64,000 nt of DNA, from contig BGZK01000482.1 in the NCBI GenBank assembly GCA_005406025.1, positions 124,001 through 188,000 of the forward strand. Reading direction: 5' to 3'. Both the position numbers and the translations under genes were made by a program. The stretch is from Eumeta japonica. Its lineage: Eukaryota > Arthropoda > Insecta > Lepidoptera > Psychidae. Below the pieces are notes generated by a model. That model was not told the DNA's origin. It saw nothing but the letters and a program-made list of their open reading frames with translations, and searched no databases. Shown piece after piece: positions 22,211 to 34,475 of the stretch (position 1 is the stretch's first letter; every line of letters begins with the position of its first letter).

Positions 22211-22549
22211 CAATTTTCTTATACATATGAAAATCATTAAATAATAAAAAGAAAATGAAATAAAAGCCCTTACCCGTATCGACATTTTTAATTGAACACT
22301 TACTATTATTCTATACGACATTTAAATGCTGCGAAAATTAATTACAAAAGCGTAACCATATCAATTTGTGTCGACAAAAATTATAACTACTGTCGCATTG
22401 CTAAATTTAATTCAAGAAATGTAGAAATCTTGTGCTTAAGTGTTAAAGTAGCGGCACGCGTCTGCGCAGAGAAACTGCGACCGGCCTTGACTCGCGCCAT
22501 TCGTTGAACCTCTCCAGAGTTACATAAAAATTATTGGTGAAAGTTTTCA

Positions 22550-22581
22550 GTTTTCACAATATTTTCTAATATTGTGAAAAC
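22550..22581. repeat. Perfect 14-bp-stem hairpin with 4-base loop
   Basis: GTTTTCACAATATT (22550-22563) pairs exactly with AATATTGTGAAAAC (22568-22581) around TTCT. No T-run-based terminator role is expected in an animal genome. It is probably a repeat tip or a chance inverted duplication. Confidence 0.8.
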
Positions 22582-24120
22582 CCTCCCATAGACCCTTCCA
22601 TATACTATTATACCCTTCCGGTATACCTTTGATATTATTTGTTAGTTTTCGTTCATTAGACGCAGGGTTTTATGATTATCATTTCGTTCCACTTTTTGCA
22701 CTTTTGAAATAATTCAGTGGTTGAATATGAATCAAAGTATTAAATCTTTTACTCGTTACTCGCTTAAATATGTATATATATATATATATAATATTTCTTT
22801 TTTCATAATTAAAATTATTCAACAGTCTGACAGACCTTTCTTAGCGGCCGCCCGCTCATAATTTCATATCTAATCGTTTTCGTGATAACGTTGCAAAATC
22901 AATACCTAGGTCTAAACTTCCGGATGAAGATAAACGACTCCTGATCGTCTACGATTTCCATCGTTGTTTATTTGTACGAGCGATGTAATACTCGATATTA
23001 TTCTGAAATCGGAGTCGGCCGCGTCCTTCCCTCGCCCCGCCCCGCCGCCGGACGTAACCCGAGCCCGTCGGTCGTCGTTTAGTACCTGCCGCGGGCTTAG
23101 AACGCAACCGCCTTCCGTGTTATTTACATTACATGCCTCTCACGCGCCACTGACCACGCATCACATGTACAAGTATCACGAAATCTTTGTTCGTACTTTT
23201 TGCGTAGACGCCAGATCCTCCGATCGGATGACGGTGGAGGCTGCCTACGTCCAAAAATAATTTCAATATCTGAATGCGACTGAATTATGTATTACTTGAT
23301 TTGTTTTTACGAGGTTTCGTTTCTTTACATTCAAACTGACATTCCGTTTCTAAAACAGAAGCCACGACGCGGCCGTCGTCGCCCGCGCCCACCGTTCACA
23401 AAAGCAATAATAACAATTCAACTCTCACCCGCGCCTACGCGACGAATACCCGAACGAAATAAATAAATGAATCATGAATACGTTTATTTTCCTCCTTCTT
23501 AGAGTTCCGTATATTCGTTAAGAAACGGAACCCTTGTAGGTTTATGTATACCGGTCCGTCTGTTTCACTCTTTTCTCCAAAACTGTTAGACAACAAAAGA
23601 TGCTATTTGGCATATATACAGTGGTAACGTCACAGCTGTGTAGTGTAAATAAACGAATTCTGATGCTAATTGTTAATTTTGGTGAATTGGAAAATTGAAT
23701 AAATGCATTATGTCACATATCAAAAATAATCGAGTATTTTATGAGAAATACAAATATATATTTATGTCATTAAGAAAATTAACAGTTTAGAGGATATTAA
23801 GAAAAATATACGAAAACAGACCCGCTTGTCTCCGAAATTATTTAGGGTAAAATTAAAAAAAAAATTGCGGTATAATAGCGCTTCGCGTGGAGTTTATAGC
23901 ATAACCTAAATGAAAATCGTAATCCTATAAGTTCGCACCGGAACCGTAGAATAATCATGAAAAGAAAATGCGTGCAGACGTGAGTTGCTAAATTACGCCG
24001 AAGACTAATAAAGACTAACGCTGATTTACAGTGGTTGAAATTTTCGTTTTTCCGAAAGGCCAATTTTTTTTACAAACATCATATATCCAAAAGAGAATTT
24101 TAAATATTAAACGTCGTCAA
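22582..24120. other. Noncoding stretch with TA microsatellite and CpG-rich patches
   Basis: A TA-alternating run lies at about 22770-22792. Patches at 23005-23110 and 23365-23450 are CpG-rich. A 98-codon frame at 22964-23260 crosses the first patch but has no recognisable content. Confidence 0.4.
23505..23640 (-). repeat. Fragment of a dispersed 'acggaaccct' repeat
   Basis: 'agagttccgt' at about 23505 and 'aagaaacggaacccttgtagg' at about 23520, followed by 'ccggtccgtctgtttc', match in order the 3' part of the element at 62018-62767 read on the minus strand. This copy is short and decayed. Confidence 0.5.
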
Positions 24121-24310
24121 AGTAAATCGGATCGTAGGGCGCGAGCGCGCCGCCGACGCCGCTGGCGCCGCAACCCTAATTATATTTACGAGTTCGGGAC
24201 TTGGGCGTATGCGCGAGCGCGGCCGACCTCGCTCCATTAAGAGGACCCGCGTGGGAATTACGCTACGCGTCACTATGCGCATCGACGCTTTCGCGGTTGT
24301 GATTGGGAAA
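24121..24310. other. GC/CpG-rich island
   Basis: Arg/Ala-rich frames on both strands (24100-24282 -, 24209-24436 +) reflect composition, with gcgcgagcgcgccgccgacg-type sequence. There is no recognisable protein. It may be regulatory. Confidence 0.3.
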
Positions 24311-27300
24311 AGCGACTCGGCTCGCCGCGGTGTCCAGTTTTATCAAGGTTGTCGGTTCGCTGCCTTTTGTTTTGAAATTTGGTTTTATAATTCTTCAAAC
24401 TTAAAAATCATAAAGCTCGTACATAAATCCTTTTAACTACTACATATAAGTTAAATGATCACATTATATACGTATGGGATGTAAATTTATTTTTTAACAT
24501 CCTGCTAAGAAAAATAAAATTTTAAAAAATGCTAAACTATTGGTTTTTATAACATGAGAGTTATCTAAATTTTTCCATATGTGGTAAGTTCACCAGTATA
24601 TTTGTTGTGATGATAGTAATGTTATTGCGTTTTGCGTGTTGTAAAAGCTAAACAGCTAACTGTCCAAAACCTGTATGTGTAACGTCATTTACAGCGAAAA
24701 GATAAACTTGAACACATATTGCTATCTAATTAATTTATCGTTTACTTGTTTATATAAGCTGGGGCAGGTAATTTATTATTCATATTGTGATAAATTGTGA
24801 TAACACGATCAGATTGTGAAACAGTATTTCTAAATTAAGCACCTAATTGTTACATTATAATACTTTTTTTTTATTATGTGTGCTAATTTATTTGTTTATA
24901 CACTAAAGCTTTAGTCAAGTAGGTAAAGATAGTAACGGAGAGCTTAAAGTAGCGAGAAGAATGGAAACGCGAATTAGCACTGAACCCTTAAGCGAAACGA
25001 AACTGCGATAAAAGCGAGAACTATGCATTGCAACGAGAAACTAAAAAACTGCATTCGCAGTCGTGACCTACAAATAAATAAGTGTATTTATTATAAAGCC
25101 ATATATTATTCAGTAGAGTTTTATATACGTTAAGTCTTCTTTTAATGGACGTGTAGAAAATGTGCCTTCAGACCTTTTACTTGGGGTTGAAATATTTCAA
25201 ATAGATTATTCAATAACATGTAATTCTTCGTTGTCTATGAAATGAAAAACAGAAAGAGAGAGAAATAGTTTCATGACAGATTTTTTTTGACGATTTTCGG
25301 TATTCACCGTAACAGAATTTAAGTTACATGTTGTGAGATTATCCTACTGATGAAATCGACAATCCTGCTCGTGCCTCGGCGGCCACCTATTATTATTCTA
25401 CGTATCGCGGACGATGGTCTTCTCGGTTAATACAAAGTGTCGCGTTGCGTGGGCATTGAATACGTTCGAACGCCGACTTGTGTCATCACAATAAAATTAT
25501 CGATTATGTATTCTTCGTTGTAATGACACGATTGTAACGAGTCCCAAGATGTTTGTTTCAATATTTTTTTTTTTTTATCTACGAAGCACATTGTTGAGAT
25601 CTATCTATCAAAGATATAAATTAGTGTTTTTACATTTAATTATTGAAAATGGCAATGTGTCAGTATTTCAATACATATTTTTTAATTTCTGAAACTTTAC
25701 ACACGAATTTTGAGCAAAAAGAATCACTTAGTAGGTATGCTTTTTAAAGCAAAATTTTATTATGTATAATTTTGTAACACTTGAAATATAAATATTTGGT
25801 GCATTTTTGTATACAGAAGAAATAATTTGAATAATGTAGATTAAAGCAAAGCATATATACTGTGATTAAACTGGATATTTATCATAAAACCTTTCTCTAG
25901 ATATTTTAACGTTTTTCAAGATATTTCGATGTACCGAAACATCACGAAATTACCTCAAAAAGCTATGCTAAAACACAAATACAATAAGAGTATTTAAGGC
26001 TTACAGAATACCAATGCCCTTTTCTTACAAAATGGAATTGGCGTACGTTACGTTTGCAATCGACTCCCATGTTTATTTTCGTTTTTCGTTAACGAAACGT
26101 ACTTGTACTTGTTTTGATTCCGGTCGAGAAACTTAAATTGGATTTCTTTTTTATGTTGTAAATCATTGTAAATCATAAAAAATTGTAAAGAGTCTGTGTT
26201 TCAGAGGCGTAAGGAACGAAGGAAATTCAATGTGGAATGGGCTCTGAATGTGCTACGTCAATCGGAAAATTCACCGATCCCGTGCTCTACCCGACCCTCA
26301 TGTACATTGAAAATGAATTCAATAACCAAAGGAATAAAAACCAAAGTCAATAATAAAATGTTCTTAATTTTTAAAATAAAAATTGTTTTTTTTTAATAAT
26401 TTCAGAAAAAAATCTTTTCAAATTAGTTTTCTTATTAGTACTTCGTTATTGACATTTGACCCAAGTCTTAAGTCGTGAAACGACCGATGTAAAAAAAATC
26501 GTGATTTCAAAAGTTTCATAATTTAAAATAAATATGAAAAAGCCTCTCCAGATATTAAGTCAATCTATAATATAAAATAAAAAAATTAAGAAAAGAAATA
26601 TCTCAATATGTTTAAATTGCCCTTTAAAAACCTCCATTTTACCGGATATTTGTGATTTTTACAAAAAATTGTTGAATTTCTTCAAATTTATTTTCATCGT
26701 CTTGTAGTTGTTGTCTATATGTATCTTATGACACCTCAATCATTTACCTAGATCTAGAGCTCACGACACCAGAGCGAATTCACAGTTTCACCGAAAATGG
26801 GACCTCTACTGGGGCGAAAGAAAAAATATTTTCAATTTTAAAAATATTAATATTATTACAGTAGTATTTGGTAGTTAATATGGTAACATCCATATGCGTT
26901 ACCACACTGAACTAAGAGTTAACTGAACGTGCATCATATGAGTAATGCTAATTTCCCAAAACTGACAATTTTAATTAATCTTAAAATCAAAATTATGCAT
27001 ATCATAAACTCCTCTTGTACTCAAGGTTAATCTAAAAATGTTTGTAAAAAGTACCTTCTAAAAGGGACCACAAAACTACTATTACATATACATCGATTTT
27101 TATGATCATAGATTCCAACGATAGATAATTTAATATCGCATAGTGGTTTTTGTCGAAATTTTAATATCTCTTTGTTTTTGAGAAAAAGATACTCTGAAAG
27201 AAAAACCCAAAAAATATGTCAAAACTTTGTAGTTTTTTTTTTAGTTTAAATAAGTTATTGACAGTATTCAAAATAACGTTTTGTAATATTGGAACCCTTT

Positions 27301-28180
27301 TAATAACCCATCTTTTGACACCATTTTCATTCCTCTGTCTTGATAATTGAGGATGCTAGTCCTTGTAGAATTTTTATTGAAAACGGGTATTCTACTGAAG
27401 CGATCGAAAAATCATTTCTAATGCTAAAAACTGAATGTAAAAAGCACCGTGTTTCGAAGAAAATGTAGCGCAAGTCTAGTATTAAGATCATTGTACACAC
27501 TTTTGATCTCCTTGGTACAATTTTGTAGCTCCAGCTGGATGTAGGAATTATTTATGATTTTTCTTAAGAATCACGATAAAATATTTTTAATATCGATGGT
27601 GACTATTTTCTCCTAAAATTGGAGGAGTTAAAAGTAATAGTATAAGTTGTAATGATAACGGGTTTGTCTTGTTACTTTTAGAACTCAAAATTTTAAACAA
27701 ATTTTCAAAACTAACGTTTCTGCTTCAAACTCTATTGTTCGAGATTTTAATTTTAATTAGAACATCAATACCTTACTTGTTTTCTTCACAATTTTCGAAA
27801 GGACTGCCACATACATATACAAGAGAAATTCATGTTTGCTGAAGTTCACATCTAACGAAATTAATTGTTATATAGTTATACGAGTTATATCTTTGAATCC
27901 GAGTCTGCACAAATTGGAAAATTTATTATTAAATTTAGTCATATATATATGACAATTAGAGATACGTGAGAATAAATTTTCCTTATACCCCTAATCTATG
28001 AGTTGGGGATATAAATATTAAACTTTTCTAAAAGGTCGCGAAATTATGTAATGTGTCTCAATTTGTACTCATATTTAAAATTAGATACATCAATTTCGCA
28101 ATTCGGACTTGACTCGGATTGTTTCGCCTCGTCTAACTTTTCATCACTCAAGGACACCGAAAAAATAGAGTATTCACATA
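24311..28180. other. Long AT-rich noncoding stretch
   Basis: Nearly 4 kb without a supported gene. The only frame reported on either strand is 66 codons at 26196-26396, Asn/Lys-rich and AT-driven. I see no domain, no clear repeat and no splice pair. Confidence 0.5.
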
Positions 28181-28189
28181 CATATAATG

Positions 28190-28400
28190 AGTGGTGTTGA
28201 AGGAGCGGGGTTCGATACGTGCATTCACCCCGGGCGAACGGACCAACGAGTTGTTACCATAATTTAGTCAAATATAACCATCCGTCCCGTGCCTCGGAAA
28301 GCACGTTAAATCTTCAGCCCCGACGTCGTCATCGCCCAGGCGGTGACGGGTGTGAGCTGCACCCCAAGCCTCGGCCGTGTGACATAGAGATTCGAGGTCT
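28190..28400 (+). repeat. Probable SINE or LINE tail with 'gtgcctcggaaagcac' motif
   Basis: 'cccgtgcctcggaaagcacgt' at about 28286-28306 has inverted GTGC/GCAC ends. From memory it resembles a conserved segment of lepidopteran SINE and LINE 3' regions. A CpG-rich segment with inverted 'cgcccaggcggtgacggg' follows. No A/B boxes or reverse transcriptase are visible. The 99-codon frame over it (28219-28518) is therefore not called as a gene. Confidence 0.4.
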
Positions 28401-28735
28401 AAGCGTCTCAGTCTGGAACAGAAAAATTGTGGGACGCCTCAGCAGCGGAGTGATTAAAACCGCACACGACATCCATACCCACGCCCAGTGCCGTCGGCGA
28501 CGTCGCGCCGTTAATTGACAGTCGTAGAGTAGTTCGTCGCAAGGCCGTGCTCCACAAATTCACACGTTTACGGGCGCTAATGAACGCGCGCGCGGAGGAT
28601 CTGGCCCCGAGGATCGAGGCGGCGGATCTTGATGTGTTTTTGATGGCCCGCCACGCCGTGTCCCTTACGGCCGTTTTCGTCTCCGAGCTCGCATTCAGTT
28701 CTGTCTTATCGCGATACTTTATCACGTAATTAGGC
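28400..28735. other. CpG-rich block, possible exon or promoter
   Basis: Both strands are open (109 codons on -, 28408-28737; 60 on +, 28547-28729). The + strand frame includes NARAEDLAPRIEAADLDVFL, which looks protein-like but matches nothing I can name. There are no decisive splice signals. It could be part of the preceding repeat, an exon or a CpG island. Confidence 0.3.
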
Positions 28736-28739
28736 AATT

Positions 28740-30215
28740 TTGCTCGATTTCCCTTTTTCTTGTTTTAGATTATTTTAAGAGTGCTACCAAATAAGATTTT
28801 GATTTGGTGGATGTTATAGTTTACGCTATTAAATTTCAATTTATAATATCCGAGTTTTAACTTTTTGGATTCTATATGAATTGAAATACGATAAATGGCC
28901 TAGTGTTCTGTGTATGTCGTGAATACGATTTTCGAATTTTTCGAAGTGCGAAGGTGCGCTGCCACGTTCCAGCATATTCTGGCATGTAAAAGAACCTATC
29001 TCACTTAAACGTCGTCGTAGTTATACGATAGGTTCTGAATTGCCTGCGAATGATGTTATGTGCAGGTTTAACACTCCCCAACCCGTCCTTCTTCTCCCCC
29101 GCGTACCAATTTTAAGCCATTGCGACGCATTCGTGACTAACTTTACAGCGGCAGAATTTCGTGCGTAATACTGTGCCTCATATAACACATAATATGTCTA
29201 TAATATGTACCCACGTAAAAATACAAATGTGTACATAAACAATAATTTCTTTAATATCAGTCGCCTCTATTGCCAGATCGACGACTTCCTCTGTTTACTC
29301 TATGGACAACATCGTCGATGATTAACATCTCATAATTTATCAATCACATTCTGTTCCATTATGTGTCCACCTGCTTGATCGTGTATTTCATTATCTCGTG
29401 TGGTACAGTAATTTTCTTTCATGAACATTTCTTACATTCAAAATGGAAAAAATAATGATTCATGCCGAAAGGACATAAATCACTGCATTTTGCGAGCTTT
29501 CCTCTTTTATGTGGGCGCACGAACAAAAAGGTTTTGTGTTCCACGGCCATCGCGCCGCGTGTCCTTAACATTCAATGGGCGCGTTTAGGAAGCTATTAAT
29601 GTTGATGTTATAAATACGACCTCTCGTGACGTTTAATTGGCAATTTAATTGCATGTTCCGCAAATTTTTTAATAAATTTGTTTACTACAATCGTGTTCAA
29701 CTAGCAAACTTTATAGAAAGAAATATATGTACGCTTTTGAATATTTTTTCTGTGTTTTCTCTATTCTCACATTTATTTTTTGTTCGATTTTACATTTCAT
29801 AGGGTAATAAAGGCTTCACTAGAAACTTACACGTAATGATAAGTAGATACTTATCTCTTTTAGCAGATGTAGATATTTGTGGTCTTATAGAAGGATCTGG
29901 AAAATTATCGCGTAGTTATCAATTAATACTAAGGTTGTTTTATCTACTTGCTAAGTCTTGAGTCACTCACTCCACTTGCTGTGTTTTTAGTATTGTTTAC
30001 TATAGTGTGTATTTTCACGTTTACCTATGTTTTATTTTGAATATGAAAGACACGAAACATAAAATTCGATTCTTATAATACGATTACGCGCATGTCGTGA
30101 GTTCATTTTGTTTTGCGCCAGCGGCGAGTATTAACATTTATAAATATCGAACGTCAGTTACCGTTCGGTTTCGTATTATTTACGTATCTGCAAAGTAAAT
30201 ATTTAAAACAATAGA
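28740..30215. other. Noncoding DNA
   Basis: No supported gene. TATAAATA at 30139-30146 and an initiator-like TCAGT at 30154-30158 precede the next GC island. They are only about 15 bases apart, too close for a canonical pair. Confidence 0.4.
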
Positions 30216-30218
30216 GCC

Positions 30219-30400
30219 ATGATTATGTCCGATGCGTCTGCGCGGCATGTACGCCGGTGCGGCGAGTTAAACAAGCGAGGTATCGCTGGCGGCGGCGGCG
30301 GCGGCGGCGCTCGGCCGCGTACGGTCAGCGGAATGCGGCGGCCGGCCTTACGGTGCGGGCCGACGTCTCGACCCGCTGACGTGGGACTACCGACGCGGTT
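30219..30400 (+). other. GC-rich island with a GGC trinucleotide run
   Basis: A (GGC)n tract at about 30288-30310 creates a poly-Gly stretch inside a 90-codon frame starting at ATG 30219. Apart from that run the translation is Arg/Pro-rich and unrecognised. It could be a 5' untranslated or promoter island, with the TATA-like element at 30139 upstream. Confidence 0.3.
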
Positions 30401-30499
30401 AATGCAGCGAATTTGTAATAATTTGTTCCTTTCGCCGTGCGAACTCGAATCGATAGATATACGTATAATATATAAAGCTATAATCGATTAGCCGACTGC

Positions 30500-31889
30500 T
30501 ATGTTGTGGAACGATGGTGAAAGTACATTTATTGCTCAAAAAAAAATAATTCTAAATGTAAATCAATGAAAAACGATATTCTAAACTTTTTGGCTAAGTG
30601 TTTATTATAATTTTAATATACACCATATATTTGATAATAAAAAAATTTGGTTGCCTGTAAAGTCGGTATACGGGCGAAAGTTTTACGTGACAACGACTTT
30701 GAATGGTAAAATCATTTTAATGTGAATATTCATTCGTATAGTAGGAAGAAGGATGAAATAATAGTAACAATTTAAAACATTTATTTATACAAAGAATTAT
30801 ATTTAAAACATTAATTTATACAAAGAATCTCGCACTGAATTTCATATTAACAAAATTTTATTTTTACCTTTACACATACATACGTATTTATATACAAATA
30901 TACATACAATAACTTGCAATACATTTGCAAGCTATGCACTAATTCTCTAGTGCTGCGCGCGCGGCAGACCGATCATAGTTGAGTGGGAGAGAGACGCAAG
31001 GCATTCGGCGGGCCTCTCTCTCGTTCGGTGACTCATCGTTACGTTACCGAGCGTTACACTTTTTCATAAGTGACTCCCAGCCGCAACCTAATTTAAGACG
31101 TTGTCACGTCAATAAAACGTGTTAATGGAATGCATTGTATGTATTACGATTATCGATTGTATTGTAAAGAAAAATAACCTTCCATGGTATTTAAAAAAAA
31201 AACTAATGTTATTTACCTCGTCGCGTTTTCTAGAATCGTCCGTCTTTTATTTTATTTGTTGCGTTTTGTTCGCAACACACTAAATAATTCACGGCTGTTG
31301 CTTGCGTTGCGCAATGACACCGTTTTAGTTATGCGTACGCCCATTAGAGAGGAGATAAATCCAAAGGGTGGAGAGAAGCAGGCCGTCACCAGAAGGTTAA
31401 TCTACGGGGCGACATTGAGCGAGCGCCGCTCGCCGCCCGCCGCCTGCGATTTGAGCCACTTGACGCGGCGTTTATTAATTCTCAAGTTCGCATAAATTGA
31501 CACGAATACCGATCTACGAGTTTACATGCATGTTTCTCTTACAACACTACTTACACCGTACATGGGGCATACAGTTGTCACTGTGACGAGGTCGAGAACT
31601 TATGATTTAATTTTTTAGTTTAAATAGAGCGAGAAAACAATTGTTAACCGAAAAAACAGTTTCAAAATCACCAACTACAAATATAAATGGGGATATTGAC
31701 TGATACAGAAAATATCATACTATTTGTTAGAGAAATATTTGTACGTCGGCTAGGCATAAAAAAATGAATAATAAGAGATTATACACTCGTATTTAAATAG
31801 ATAATGGAATAACGGTTGGCGCTTTTCAGCTACCCTAATGTTGCCTGAAAATTATATATATATAGAAAGTGAGAGTTTGAAAGATTTGA
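30500..31889. other. Noncoding DNA with a short tandem duplication
   Basis: Two near-identical copies of about 30 bp containing 'aaaacatttatttatacaaa' sit side by side at about 30774-30828. A block at 30955-31110 is mixed CpG-rich and contains a purine-rich 'gagtgggagagagacgc' and its loose inverse 'cctctctctcg'. A 103-codon frame at 31184-31495 is not recognisable. Confidence 0.4.
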
Positions 31890-32515
31890 ACAAGAGAAAT
31901 AGCTTGTATACGCATGCAGTTTGATTGAAAATAACGGTGAACACGATGTAGAAAAGAGAGTGAATGCGGGTAATAATGTGAATGGGGCCTTGCTAGCTAT
32001 TACGAGCAGTAAAAGTGTCTCACGACAAGCGCGTTTGGCAGTCCATAGTGAGGCCCTGATTCCAACATATTGCATAAGGTAGTGAAAGTTATCTATGACA
32101 CAAGAAAAATGAAAATAGAACCAATGCAATGGAGATGCGATCTTTGTGTAGTATATGCCTTTCAAAGATAAGGAACAATAATATCAGAGAACGGTGTGGA
32201 TTGAAAGAAGATGTAGTGATTAGAACAGTAAAAAGTATGTTGCGGTGGTTTGGCCATCTGGAAAGGATGAATAAAAATAGACCGACGAAACAAATCTATA
32301 GAGCGATAGTGTATGATTGAAGCATCGGCAAATGTCGCCTTAGAAAATCTTGTGCAGACCAAATTAGAGGCATATTAAATAGGGCTAAATTTGAAGCACC
32401 CAAAAACGACAGGATGTCAGTGAAATAAAGAAATATGCAAAGATCTTAGCATATGAATATCTATCGTCTCCGCCTAACCTTCTGGGAAATAGGCGTGAGT
32501 TTATAATAAAATATA
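31890..32515 (+). pseudogene. 3' fragment of a non-LTR retrotransposon (LINE)
   Basis: In shifting frames the sequence encodes the C-terminal tail of a LINE reverse transcriptase. First comes RVNAGNNVNGALLAITSSK with SVSRQARLAVHS and LIPT (about 31950-32070). Next is IRERCGLKEDVVIR with MLRWFGHLERMN and TKQIYRA (about 32187-32305), then a C-terminal 'ttctgggaaataggcgtgag' segment (about 32480-32500) and an AT-rich 'aataataaaat' tail. The reverse transcriptase core and endonuclease are absent, as expected for a 5'-truncated insertion. Stops and frameshifts make it non-functional. A second copy of the same 3' end lies at about 47700-47845. Confidence 0.88.
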
Positions 32516-33615
32516 AAAATAATAAAATCTTACTCGTCTTGTTTCTTATTTATTACTTACTTTTGCTCACGATTTAATTCGCGTAGACTGCAAAAATAAA
32601 ATTAGATGTATTTTAACTTTACTTTTAATTTGGACCCCAAACTGCAAAAGTAGAAACCCCATCAAAATCCATTCAGTAATTTTTATTTGATGTCACAACA
32701 AATAGGCAATAATCCAAATATCACTGCTTCGGGCTCATTCCCCTGTCACCGATTCCTAGTAAATTTTATAACTCTTTAAAAATTAGTTCAGTCCCTTTAA
32801 TATACCAAATATCTAAATTTAACGATCTATATCTATGTTTTATAAAAAGTTGCCCAATTATTTTACGGCTCTTTTTATATTAATCATAATAGTTATTTAT
32901 TTACCGCGTTAGTTATGAGAAGACTTTAAATTTTTTAGTTGGTGTCAAATTGTCCATTCGCACGAAACGTACTTGAAACTTCACTTGTGTCTTGACTGCA
33001 CACGATTTTCAGATTTATTTATTAGCTAGTCTAGATTAGATGGAAATATGGACTCAGACAGAAGAACGTATTCGATTGGCAGTCATTAATAATATAATAA
33101 ACGTCCGCGGTTCTGGGACAACATCTGGTCTAGTAAATAAATAGAAGCGCGCCCGGCCGACGCATGCGCGACCTTCCCAATCACGGCGCAACCGTGGCGC
33201 CGTGCTCGAGCCTCTCCCGATATAAACTACGTAAAATGATTTTATACGAGTGAGCGTAGCCGGGCGCGGACGCTGTCTAAAAACAAATATTGCGCTTCGG
33301 GACATTTAAAATCGCCGCGCCGCGCGTCATCCGGCCGTAAATTTATTTGCGAGTCTGAACGACCGCCTCTCACATGCCGACACCGTGCTCATTGAAATCC
33401 TGAAAAAATTGTCAGCCTGTATAAATCATGAGCGGTTTATCGTTGAATTTAAATGTTTCATGTTACAATAAAACAAGTAATTTCGACCGCAAGATAAACA
33501 CTATCCGTATCGTCGTTAAATTAATATTTTACATACTATGAATTTTATTGCAATAAGTTACATTACACGTTGACTCGTAATTTAACTGATATATTCGTAA
33601 TGTTACTTAAATAAA
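32516..33615. other. Noncoding stretch with a GC island
   Basis: AT-rich DNA precedes a CpG-rich block at about 33145-33390. That block has an 83-codon minus-strand frame (33054-33305) without recognisable content. It is one of several islands clustered between 33 and 37 kb. Confidence 0.4.
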
Positions 33616-33625
33616 TATGCTAAAT

Positions 33626-33826
33626 GTTGACTATTTTAGGCTCCAGTCGTTAGCCAGAGAGGTGGTTCGGAGCAACTTTCCCCTCACTCACGGCACGCCG
33701 CCGCCGTCGCCTAGGAAAGCTGTCAGTCGAGACCTGCCGCGGGCGCCTTACCGTACGCGGTCGACCCTTTCCTTAGACGCAGAAGTGGCGATTATGAAGG
33801 CGTCGACTAACCATTTGTATTTATAA
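33626..33826 (+). other. Candidate exon, low confidence
   Basis: A CpG-rich open segment follows an acceptor-like 'ctattttag' (to about 33640) and stays open to a stop at 33824-33826. The translation contains REVVRSNFPLTHGTPPPSPR and a Leu/Ala end. It is not recognised, and the frame could be a by-product of the island. It lies 650 bases upstream of the strong exon at 34476 on the same strand. Confidence 0.25.
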
Positions 33827-34475
33827 AGACGTGAACTGCTCACATGCGGCCAGACAATGGCCCTCTTGTAAATCATATACGTCGGAATGACAATAAACTG
33901 ATTATGGCGGCTGCCGCTGCCCGAACGCCGCGTCCACTAGATAAATTGACGCGGCTGCGACTCGACATAGATGTATCCCGTTACGCTTTAACGTTCCCAT
34001 TCATTGGCGTCAATTAGTGCTTTATTTAGTGCGTCGTGCGCAAAATGCGCCAATTTGTTGGATATTATGAACGACGGCCGCAGCACGCCGACGGCGGCGC
34101 AGGCGGCGGAAGCTGACGTCGACGAAATCCTATAGTGACATGAACTAAATAATTATATTAATTCCGAATAATATTAGCACGTATTAAATCTTTTTAAGCA
34201 AGCTTAACAATCTTTTTGCTTATTCGATTTTATGTCCCCTTTTCCATCGTACCTATTATTGTCACGCCGCCTTTATAGAAACGATTAACTAATCATTTTG
34301 TGAATCTTAACATTTTCTTTGTGCAGATTTTGCGCATATACTTTTGACGCAAATTTAATGAAAATGTATTCGTTAAAGACTAAATACGAGAACATTGTGA
34401 AATAATTCGCCTTCGCGATCTGATTATTAAAGAGTCAGTGAATTTTAAGTGTAAAGTGCGACTGTACGCGCAAAT

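Noticed and set aside
30219..30491. 90-codon frame with a poly-glycine run
   Set aside because: The Gly run is a GGC microsatellite and the rest is compositional; not supported as coding.
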